Part shown: piece by piece, positions 1 to 5,972 of the stretch
Layout: every line of letters begins with the position of its first letter
How positions within the stretch are numbered: the stretch's first letter is position 1
From: Deltaproteobacteria bacterium
GTDB lineage: Bacteria > Desulfobacterota > DSM-4660 > Desulfatiglandales > HGW-15
DNA length: 11,656 nt
Assembly (NCBI GenBank): GCA_016926135.1
Contig: JAFGPH010000689.1
Coordinates: 1 to 11,656 of the forward strand
Direction: 5' to 3'
Position numbers and translations under genes: made by a program
The notes under the pieces: model-generated
The model's input: only the letters and a program-made list of their open reading frames with translations
Database searches by the model: none
What the model was told of the DNA's origin: nothing

Positions 1-65
1 CCAACCTCCAGATCCTGAAGAATCAGGAGCGGCTCATACAGATACTGGAGCCCAGGAAGAAATGA
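1..65 (+). CDS. 3' end of an unidentified upstream gene (partial)
   Basis: An open frame with codons beginning at base 3 ends at a TGA at 63-65. It gives a 20-residue C-terminus (NLQILKNQERLIQILE followed by PRKK) that is rich in Gln, Leu, Lys and Glu, and so probably helical or coiled-coil. The stop overlaps the start of the next gene as ATGA, a classic translational-coupling arrangement, so the two genes are very likely in one operon. The tail does not resemble the end of a histidine kinase. Too little is present to name it. Confidence 0.6.
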   Translation, partial: NLQILKNQERLIQILEPRKK

Positions 66-3000
66 GAATGATCCGTTCGGATCTTCCAAGGCTGTTGCTT
101 TTTTCCGTCCTGTTCCTGGCAGGCCTGTGCCTCCCCCCTGCGGCCATGGCCGCCAACAGGGTGATGGATCTCAAGGTGACCGGCACGGGGCCGGACCGGA
201 CCACGCTTGCCCTGCTGATGGAGCGTGAGCCTCGCTACAGCCTGCGCTCCGGTAAGGAAAACCAGGTTCGCCTCGTCATTCAGGACGCCGAGTCGGGGCC
301 ACGACTCTCCAGGGCGATTGCCGCACAAGGCACGTCCCTGACCCTCGAAGGGGACAAACCCTCCACTCTCATCGACATGGCCCTTCATCTGAAGGGATCC
401 CCCAGGGAGATCGAGTGCTCCTGGCATTCGAAGGAGAAGGTGCTCCTGATCTCCGTGGGCCTGACCGGGGAACCGGAACGGAAGGCGCGAAAGGCCTCGA
501 AGCCGGCCTCTCTCAAGGGTCTCCGCTTCGGTGTCCAGGATGGTCTCACGCGGATGGTCGCGGATGTCAGTGAAAAACCCGCGTGGGAATGGGCGTCCGG
601 GGAAGGCCGCGCATTCAGCCTGCGACTGGGCGCCATACCGAAAGACCCAAAGGGCGGAGAGTATGGTCCCATGAGCAGGCTCAGGAAAGTCGCGCTCACC
701 CGGAAGGGGGATACATCGGAGATCAGGATCGAGCCCGAAGGGGCGTTGAGCCGTGTCCGGATGTTCTGGCTGAAGGACGGAGGGAAGTGGGTCGTGGATT
801 TTTTTGAACAGAAGGCGGAAGGGACGGACGCGGCGTTGCGTTTCGATGCGGCGGAGGCTGAGAAAGAGGAAGAGAAAACGCCCCAGGTCGTCGACGCCAA
901 CGAGCGGAAGGTCCCGGAGCCTGAGCCAAAGGCGGCGCCGGTCAGCCCTTCGGAGGTGGAACCGGAGCGACCCGGTTCCGGGGACGCTCCCAGCAAGGTG
1001 AGGATGAAGATCGCCCAGGCGGGGGAGACGAATCCCGAGCTGAAGGGGGATCCTCCAGTCGCTCCGCCAGCCCAAAAGGCTGTGAGGGTCAGGATCGACC
1101 CCAGGATCCGGAGTTCTCTTCAGGATGCCATCCCCGGGGGGTCACGGCTTCAGGGGCTCAGTACGGCCGAGGCCTTCCTCTACGGGAAGATCCAGCAGGC
1201 CCTGGAGATCAGGGATTACGAAAAGGGGGCCGCCCTTATCGACGAGTTCACGGGCAGATTCCCTGAATCCGGTTTGGGGGAGGATTTGGCCTTCCTGGCA
1301 GGGGACTGCCGGCTCGCCCTGCTGGAAAGGGGAGAAAGAGGCCTGCTCCCCAAGGTCATCCAAAGTTACCAGGACGCCATCAGCCGGTTTCCAGGGTCCA
1401 GGAGAGTCCCCGAAGCCCTTCTGAAGACATCCCAGGCCCACGCGCTGGCGGGGAACGATTACGAGGCGGTGGGAAACCTGACCATGGCGATCTCTCGCCA
1501 TGGAGAGACCGACTCCCTTCCTCATGCCCTGATCCTGAGGGGGCAGATTTTCCTGCGTTTGAATCAGGTGGAAAAGGCGATCTCGGACTTCAAGACCGTC
1601 ATGGAACGCTTCGCCGGTTCGCCTTTAGCAGAGGAAGCCCGCTACGGCATGGCCTCCTATTTTCACAGCGTGGGGATGTATGAGGAGGCGGAAAAGCGGC
1701 TGAAGGAGATCGAGACCTCGCAGCCTCAGTTCTACCTGGAACACCCGGAGTACCTTCTGCTGAGGGCGCGGAATTGCTTCTACCGGAAGGACTACGATCC
1801 GGCCCGGGAATACTATTTCAAGGCCCTCAACCTGGGACACCAGCCCGAAAGCAGTGATCTCCTGCTCTCCCACATCGGCGATACGTACTATCATCAGTCC
1901 AGGGAGAAGGAGGCGGAGAAGTTCTACCGCATGGCCGCAGAGTACTACCCGGAGAGCGAAGGGGCCTCCATCGCCAAACTCCGCATCGCAGCGCATTCCT
2001 CCGGGGTCACCGCCTACGAGGAGGTCCACCGGAAGAATCTCAACAAGCCGATCGGGGATCTGGCCCTGCTGGAGATGGCCTCCAAGTTCTACAAAAAAGG
2101 GCAGTACACCGTGGCCATGGAGACCCTCAAAAGGCTCATGGGAAAGCCGGTTCAGGCAGACATCCAGCGGGAGGTTAAACAGCTCTACTTCCGTTCCGCC
2201 GAGAAGGAGATCCGACGCCATTTCGACGCCGGGGAATACGAAAAGCTCATCACCTATTATCAGTCCGCCGAGCCGCCCCTCAGCGGGAACATCGATCCCG
2301 AGACCGTGCTGCTTGTGGGCGAGGCCTTCCACCACCTGAAGCGGCTCAGGCAGGCGGTGCTCCACTTCTCCCAGATCAACGAACGAGACCTGAATCCGGT
2401 CTCTCGGGGAAAGTATGTGACAAGCCTGGCGGCGTGCTACATTTCCCAGGGCGACGATGAGAACGCAAAGGCCTTCCTGGAGAAGACGGACAAGGACAAA
2501 CTGGCTCCTGTCGAGCAGCAGAAAGCGACCCTCCTTCTGGCTGGCGTGGTTCAGCGAAAAGGGGAATTGAGGCGGGCCTTCGATCTCTATCAGACCCTCC
2601 TGGGCGAAAAGAGGCTCCTCTCCGACAGGGAGATGGCGCAGGTCTATTTCTCCATGGGGAGCATATCGAACCGCCAGAACCGTTACGAGAAGGCGAGGGA
2701 GTCCCTGAACCGGTGCATTGCCCTGGCCGAGAAGAACGTCGAAAGCAAAGACCTGCTGCGATCGGCCCTGGTGGAGATGGGGAACAGCTTTCACGGCGAA
2801 GGAAGACACCGTGAGGCCGTCCGGTATTACCAGCAGGGCTTGGATCTGGATTATGCACCGGAAATGAAGGGTTACTGGGAAGTCAAATACCGCCTCGCCC
2901 TCTCCTTCCTCGGCACGGGGGAGAACGCGACCGCGGAGCGCATCATGAGCGAAATCGCGGAAGAAGGAGATTCTGCGTTCCAGCAGAAGGCCCAAATCAA

Positions 3001-3076
3001 GATCGGCCTCATGGGTCTGGAGAAACAGCTCAAACGGCTCCCTCTCGGCCAGAAGGCCGGAAGTGAGTTCCTCTGA
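62..3076 (+). CDS. Exported AMIN-like/TPR repeat protein, flagellar-cluster associated
   Basis: A 1004-residue protein of unknown function. Residues 1-30 form a signal peptide: basic start, hydrophobic core (LLLFSVLFLAGL), and an AMA cleavage site before A31, so export to the periplasm is expected. Residues about 33-138 and 150-250 look like two beta-rich domains. The second contains a stretch (LRFGVQDGLTRMVADVS) reminiscent of AMIN domains, which in known proteins help target envelope or peptidoglycan-associated proteins. Residues about 255-345 are a low-complexity Glu/Pro/Lys/Ala linker. From about 366 to near the end is an array of roughly ten or more TPR-like helical pairs, with repeated patterns such as YEKAxxxL and AxxYYxxxL. 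The start is ATG at 62, overlapping the upstream stop, with AGGA at 54-57; ATG at 68 is possible. The gene lies 14 bases before a sigma-54 activator. The TPR and export calls are strong; AMIN is tentative. A scaffold role in the periplasmic part of the motor is inference. Confidence 0.8.
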   Translation: MRMIRSDLPRLLLFSVLFLAGLCLPPAAMAANRVMDLKVTGTGPDRTTLALLMEREPRYSLRSGKENQVRLVIQDAESGPRLSRAIAAQGTSLTLEGDKPSTLIDMALHLKGSPREIECSWHSKEKVLLISVGLTGEPERKARKASKPASLKGLRFGVQDGLTRMVADVSEKPAWEWASGEGRAFSLRLGAIPKDPKGGEYGPMSRLRKVALTRKGDTSEIRIEPEGALSRVRMFWLKDGGKWVVDFFEQKAEGTDAALRFDAAEAEKEEEKTPQVVDANERKVPEPEPKAAPVSPSEVEPERPGSGDAPSKVRMKIAQAGETNPELKGDPPVAPPAQKAVRVRIDPRIRSSLQDAIPGGSRLQGLSTAEAFLYGKIQQALEIRDYEKGAALIDEFTGRFPESGLGEDLAFLAGDCRLALLERGERGLLPKVIQSYQDAISRFPGSRRVPEALLKTSQAHALAGNDYEAVGNLTMAISRHGETDSLPHALILRGQIFLRLNQVEKAISDFKTVMERFAGSPLAEEARYGMASYFHSVGMYEEAEKRLKEIETSQPQFYLEHPEYLLLRARNCFYRKDYDPAREYYFKALNLGHQPESSDLLLSHIGDTYYHQSREKEAEKFYRMAAEYYPESEGASIAKLRIAAHSSGVTAYEEVHRKNLNKPIGDLALLEMASKFYKKGQYTVAMETLKRLMGKPVQADIQREVKQLYFRSAEKEIRRHFDAGEYEKLITYYQSAEPPLSGNIDPETVLLVGEAFHHLKRLRQAVLHFSQINERDLNPVSRGKYVTSLAACYISQGDDENAKAFLEKTDKDKLAPVEQQKATLLLAGVVQRKGELRRAFDLYQTLLGEKRLLSDREMAQVYFSMGSISNRQNRYEKARESLNRCIALAEKNVESKDLLRSALVEMGNSFHGEGRHREAVRYYQQGLDLDYAPEMKGYWEVKYRLALSFLGTGENATAERIMSEIAEEGDSAFQQKAQIKIGLMGLEKQLKRLPLGQKAGSEFL

Positions 3077-3090
3077 TTTTTCCCGGGTGG

Positions 3091-4497
3091 ATGACAGGAA
3101 TGGGGACAAACAGCCAGCAAAACAGCAAGAATATCCTCTGGACGGCTACCGATGTCCGCCTGCCCAGCGACCTGTGGGGCAGGCTGGAGGAGATGGGTTA
3201 CAGGGTCCTTCTGGCTGAGAAGGACGAAAACATGGTGAGCAGGATCCAGAGGCTTTCTCCCCGACTCTGGGTGGAACAGATCGACGGGGAACCGGAGGCC
3301 GTTTTTTCGACCCTCAGGACGGTCAGGGAAGCGTGTCCGGATCTGCAGATCGTTTTGGTGAGCCATGAGCCCACCATCGAAGACGCCGTAAAGGCCGTGC
3401 GAATGGGCGTGCTGGATTATGTGCCTGACGGTGTAAGCACGGAAAGGCTGTGGGGGACCCTCGTAGGGGCCCTCCAGCATAACGCCGTGAAGATGCCTCC
3501 TGCAGCCATCCGGGGGGCTGAGACAACCAAATGTGCAGGGTATCCGGTGGCTGCTGACCCGTCGATGCGCAGGGTCCTGGAATTGGCGGAAAAGGTGGCG
3601 CCGAGCCGGGCCACGATCCTGATCCAGGGTGAAAGCGGGACAGGGAAGGAGGTGATTGCCCGGCACGTCCACAACAACAGCGAGAGGCGGCAGGGACCGT
3701 TTGTGGCCGTCAACTGTGCGGCGCTTCCTGAGAACCTTCTGGAGAGTGAACTCTTTGGGCACGAGCGAGGGGCGTTCACAGGGGCGGTGGCCCGGAAAAA
3801 GGGAAAGTTCGAACTGGCCCATGGCGGCACCCTGCTCCTGGATGAAATCAGCGAGATGGCCCTATCGGTCCAGGCCAAGCTTCTGAGGGTCCTTCAGGAG
3901 AGGGAGATCGACAGGGTGGGTGGTGAGATCCCCATCCCCATTGACACACGGGTCATCGCCACGACCAACCGCGACCTGGACGGGGAGACGAAGAAGGGGA
4001 GTTTCCGGCTGGATCTGTTCTATCGACTCAGTGTTGTCCCCATACACCTCCCTCCCCTCCGCAACAGGCCGGATGACATCCTGCCCCTGGCGAGTTTCTT
4101 TCTGAAAAAGCACTCCCAACTGAACGCTACGGCCGTGAAGAAGCTCTCCCGTGACGGCGAGGAGTTCCTGAAAAAGAGGGCGTGGCCCGGGAACGTGAGG
4201 GAATTGGAAAACCTCATGGAAAGGACACTCCTCCTGGCCGAAGGGGAACGGATTACCCGATCGGACCTGGAAAGCCTTTCCGTGCCCGAGACGGCAGAGG
4301 GCGGCGCGCCGGACAAATGGGCACTGATGCCCCTGAGGGAGCTGGAAAAGAGGATGATCAAGCAGGCCCTTCATGAGCACCACGGAAACAGAACCCATGC
4401 GGCAGAGATCCTGGGGATCAGCGTCCGCACCCTCAGAAACAAACTCCATGAGTACCGGCAGGAAATGGAGGGGGAGGAGAGCGGGGTACAGGAATGA
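3091..4497 (+). CDS. Sigma-54-dependent flagellar transcription activator with degenerate receiver domain
   Basis: A 468-residue NtrC-family activator that remodels RNA polymerase-sigma-54 by ATP hydrolysis. Order of domains: receiver-like fold (about 15-128), AAA+ domain (about 150-385) and Fis-type helix-turn-helix (about 425-455, LGISVRTLRNKLHEYR). Visible AAA+ motifs are Walker A GESGTGKE (180-187), the sigma-54 contact loop GAFTGA (227-232) and Walker B GGTLLLDE (245-252). The receiver lacks the phosphorylation set: the acidic pair is A19/T20, the acceptor Asp is Q63 and the conserved Lys is D113, so it is probably not phosphorylated. Its position just before a sigma-54 promoter and flgB matches FlrC/FleR/FlgR-type regulators, while the dead receiver recalls FlrA/FleQ; no FleQ-like LFRS c-di-GMP motif is seen before the AAA+ domain. 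The exact ortholog is therefore left open. ATG at 3100 is a good alternative start, because GGGTGG at 3085-3090 is 9 bases from it but abuts 3091. Confidence 0.92.
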   Translation: MTGMGTNSQQNSKNILWTATDVRLPSDLWGRLEEMGYRVLLAEKDENMVSRIQRLSPRLWVEQIDGEPEAVFSTLRTVREACPDLQIVLVSHEPTIEDAVKAVRMGVLDYVPDGVSTERLWGTLVGALQHNAVKMPPAAIRGAETTKCAGYPVAADPSMRRVLELAEKVAPSRATILIQGESGTGKEVIARHVHNNSERRQGPFVAVNCAALPENLLESELFGHERGAFTGAVARKKGKFELAHGGTLLLDEISEMALSVQAKLLRVLQEREIDRVGGEIPIPIDTRVIATTNRDLDGETKKGSFRLDLFYRLSVVPIHLPPLRNRPDDILPLASFFLKKHSQLNATAVKKLSRDGEEFLKKRAWPGNVRELENLMERTLLLAEGERITRSDLESLSVPETAEGGAPDKWALMPLRELEKRMIKQALHEHHGNRTHAAEILGISVRTLRNKLHEYRQEMEGEESGVQE

Positions 4498-4560
4498 GGA
4501 CGGGGGATCGTCAAATTCATGACAGAACGCATGGGAACACGGAGGCTGCAACCGGCGGCG

Positions 4561-4608
4561 CGCCTCGCGCCTGCCTTTCGCCCAGGCCGATTTTGGGCAG
4601 GTGAGGCG
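4561..4608. repeat. GC-rich imperfect inverted repeat upstream of the flgB promoter
   Basis: CGCCTC-gcg-CCTGCC at 4561-4575 can pair with GGCAGG-t-GAGGCG at 4596-4608, giving two 6-bp GC-rich stems with a small internal loop and a roughly 20-base terminal loop. It sits just upstream of the -24 element. It could be a terminator-like structure ending read-through from the activator gene, or an operator/activator site. No U-tract follows it directly, so a standard intrinsic terminator is not well supported. Confidence 0.45.
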
Positions 4609-4611
4609 AAG

Positions 4612-4627
4612 TGGTATTCGTTTTGCA
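4612..4627 (+). promoter_or_regulatory. Sigma-54 (-24/-12) promoter for the flgB operon
   Basis: TGGTATTCGTTTTGCA matches the sigma-54 consensus TGGCACG-N4-TTGCA. The -24 TGG is at 4612-4614 and the -12 TTGCA is at 4623-4627, with the exact canonical 11-base offset between element starts. The -24 half is weakened (TGGTAT rather than TGGCAC), while the -12 half is perfect. Transcription would begin near 4638, leaving a leader of about 37-43 bases before flgB. It lies directly downstream of a gene for a sigma-54 activator, which supports the call. Confidence 0.72.
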
Positions 4628-4674
4628 ATAGACCAGACATAGACCATGGAAGGTGACCGAAGAAGAGGAGGATC

Positions 4675-5112
4675 GTGACCGTGGACAGCAGTCAGTGGAT
4701 CAATGGACGTCTCATGGGAAAGACGGTGGCCCTTCTTTCCCATGCCCTTGACTACCGAAGCGCTAATCACAACGCCATTTCAGGCAACCTGGCCAACGTA
4801 GACACGCCGGGCTACAGGCCCCGGGAAGTGAGCTTCGACCAGGAACTCCGGCGCGCGGTGGAAAAGGAGGGGCCCTCCCTCGAGAGGACGAACCCGAGAC
4901 ATCTTCCCCAGCGCGGGGCGCACCTTTACGGTGAGAAGGGCGATCACGCCCTCGTGACAAGGGAATTCGTTCCAGGTGAGTCCAATCAACTCAACATCGA
5001 CAAGGAGATGGCCAAGATGGTGCAGAACAACCTGCTTTATGAAGCTTCCGCAAGACTTCTGGCCAAGAAGTTCGAGGGCCTGAAACTGGCCATTGAAGGC
5101 GGCAGGAGGTAG
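4675..5112 (+). CDS. flgB: Flagellar basal-body rod protein FlgB
   Basis: Proximal rod subunit, exported through the flagellar type III apparatus and assembled on the MS-ring/FliE base in the periplasm. The 145-residue product has the family hallmark NLANVDTPGYRPREVSF near the N-terminus (about 39-55), preceded by an amphipathic helix (ALLSHALDYRSANHNAIS), and a C-terminal helix (KEMAKMVQNNLLYEASARLL) typical of rod/hook proteins. There is no cleavable signal peptide, as expected for a type III export substrate. The start is GTG. AGGAGG at 4666-4671 is only 3 bases from GTG 4675 but 9 bases from the in-frame GTG at 4681, so the true N-terminus may be two residues shorter. First gene after the sigma-54 promoter; flgC follows after 5 bases. 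Confidence 0.95.
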   Translation: MTVDSSQWINGRLMGKTVALLSHALDYRSANHNAISGNLANVDTPGYRPREVSFDQELRRAVEKEGPSLERTNPRHLPQRGAHLYGEKGDHALVTREFVPGESNQLNIDKEMAKMVQNNLLYEASARLLAKKFEGLKLAIEGGRR

Positions 5113-5117
5113 CTAGC

Positions 5118-5555
5118 ATGGACCTGATCAAGACCATGGATATCGCGTCCGGAGGCATGACGGCACAGAGGACCAGGTTGAATGTGATCTCCATGAATCT
5201 GGCCAACGCGAATACCACCAAAACCGAAAACGGGCAGCCCTACAGGAGAAAGACGGTGATCTTCGAGGCCGAGCCTGCGGGGGATTCCTTCTCGGGCCAA
5301 CTGGAGCGGAGCCTCGACGAACAGATTCAAGGGGTAAGAGTGAAGGAGATTGTGCCGGTTGAGGGGGAATTCAAGAGGATCCACGACCCCGGGCATCCCG
5401 ATGCCGATGCGCAGGGCTACGTCTACCTGCCCAACGTGAACCTCGTGCAGGAGATGGTCCAGATGCTCAATGCCAATCGCTCCTATGAGGCCAACGCAGC
5501 AGTGATCCGGACGGCAAAGGATATGGCCCTCAAGGCCCTGGACATCAGCCGGTAG
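5118..5555 (+). CDS. flgC: Flagellar basal-body rod protein FlgC
   Basis: Proximal rod protein of 145 residues, partner of FlgB. It shows the FlgC signature at the N-terminus (INVISMNLANANT-like region: LNVISMNLANANTTKT, about 26-41) followed by QPYRRKTVIFE. The C-terminal helix (MVQMLNANRSYEANAAVI, then RTAKDMALKALDIS) is characteristic of rod, hook and filament-type axial proteins. ATG at 5118 has AGGAGG at 5104-5109, embedded in the last codons of flgB and 8 bases away, so the two are probably translationally coupled. Length is typical and no anomalies were seen. Confidence 0.96.
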   Translation: MDLIKTMDIASGGMTAQRTRLNVISMNLANANTTKTENGQPYRRKTVIFEAEPAGDSFSGQLERSLDEQIQGVRVKEIVPVEGEFKRIHDPGHPDADAQGYVYLPNVNLVQEMVQMLNANRSYEANAAVIRTAKDMALKALDISR

Positions 5556-5590
5556 TCATTGATCATCGATCATTGAGCATTGATCATTTG
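5556..5590. repeat. Short GATCAT/CATTGATCAT repeat cluster between flgC and fliE
   Basis: CATTGATCAT occurs at 5557-5566 and again at 5578-5587, exactly 21 bases apart, with a third GATCAT at 5568-5573 between them. The stretch is AT-rich against a GC-rich background and contains three GATC sites in about 25 bases. It fills the spacer between the flgC stop and the fliE ribosome binding site. Function is unknown; a regulatory site, a Dam-methylation target and a simple repeat remnant are all possible. Confidence 0.6.
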
Positions 5591-5595
5591 AGGAG
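5591..5595 (+). promoter_or_regulatory. Ribosome binding site that fixes the fliE start
   Basis: AGGAG at 5591-5595 lies 4 bases before ATG 5600. It favours this ATG over the in-frame TTG at 5573, which lies inside the GATCAT repeat cluster and would add nine residues (MSIDHLRSE) not expected for FliE. Confidence 0.65.
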
Positions 5596-5599
5596 TGAG

Positions 5600-5890
5600 A
5601 TGAATTCAATCAGACCGATCTCAGTCATGCCCCCCGCTCCGTTGACCGCGAAAGGGGAGCGGGTTCAGGGAAAGGGGTTTGCGGGTGCCCTCAAGGCCTT
5701 CACCGGGCAGGTGGACGCCCAGATCAAAGAGGCCAACCAGAAGACCCAGGAATTCGCGGTGGGCAAGAGCTTTGACCTGCACGAGATCATGATCGCCACG
5801 GAGAAGGCGGATCTCTCGTTCCGCCTGCTTGTCCAGATCAGGAACAAGCTCATGGAAGCCTACCAGGAAGTCATGAGGATGCAATTCTGA
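5600..5890 (+). CDS. fliE: Flagellar hook-basal body complex protein FliE
   Basis: Small adaptor that joins the MS-ring/export gate to the proximal rod and is among the first type III substrates exported. From ATG 5600 the product is 96 residues, close to the usual size for FliE. The family signature fills the C-terminal half: SFDLHEIMIATEKADLSFRL followed by LVQIRNKLMEAYQEVMRMQF, matching the conserved pattern of a helix, RNK, then AYQEIMRMQ. The N-terminus is Pro-rich and variable, as is common. It lies between flgC and fliF, its usual place. The stop (5888-5890) overlaps an ATG as TGATG, which opens a small 33-codon frame running into the fliF start. Confidence 0.95.
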   Translation: MNSIRPISVMPPAPLTAKGERVQGKGFAGALKAFTGQVDAQIKEANQKTQEFAVGKSFDLHEIMIATEKADLSFRLLVQIRNKLMEAYQEVMRMQF

Positions 5891-5972
5891 TGCAGGTTTT
5901 CGCCGCGCAAGGAGTCAAGAGAGAATCCGAAGGTCCGACAGGCTCCGGGCGTGGCCAGAGTGAGGATGTCCG

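Noticed and set aside
62..160. Lipoprotein signal at LAGLC in the TPR protein
   Set aside because: The residue before Cys23 is Leu, which does not fit the lipobox (Gly, Ala or Ser expected), and a clear AMA signal peptidase I site follows.
1625..3109. A 494-codon open frame on the reverse strand opposite the TPR region
   Set aside because: It is an antisense shadow of repetitive Glu/Leu/Lys codons, which give long open frames with Leu/Phe-rich text. It contains no motifs or ribosome binding site.
3091..4497. Naming the activator FleQ/FlrA, a c-di-GMP-responsive master regulator
   Set aside because: The receiver is degenerate as in FleQ, but the LFRS motif before the AAA+ domain is not visible, and the position before flgB fits FlrC/FlgR-type regulators at least as well.
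4519..4656. A 45-codon forward frame in the gap before flgB (MTERMGTRRLQPAARL...)
   Set aside because: It runs through both the dyad and the sigma-54 promoter, has no good ribosome binding site and shows no recognisable protein features; it is better explained as regulatory DNA.
5891..5972. A second sigma-54 promoter before fliF (TGGCCAGAGTGAGG at about 5952)
   Set aside because: There is a TGGC but no TTGC/TTGCA at the required spacing.
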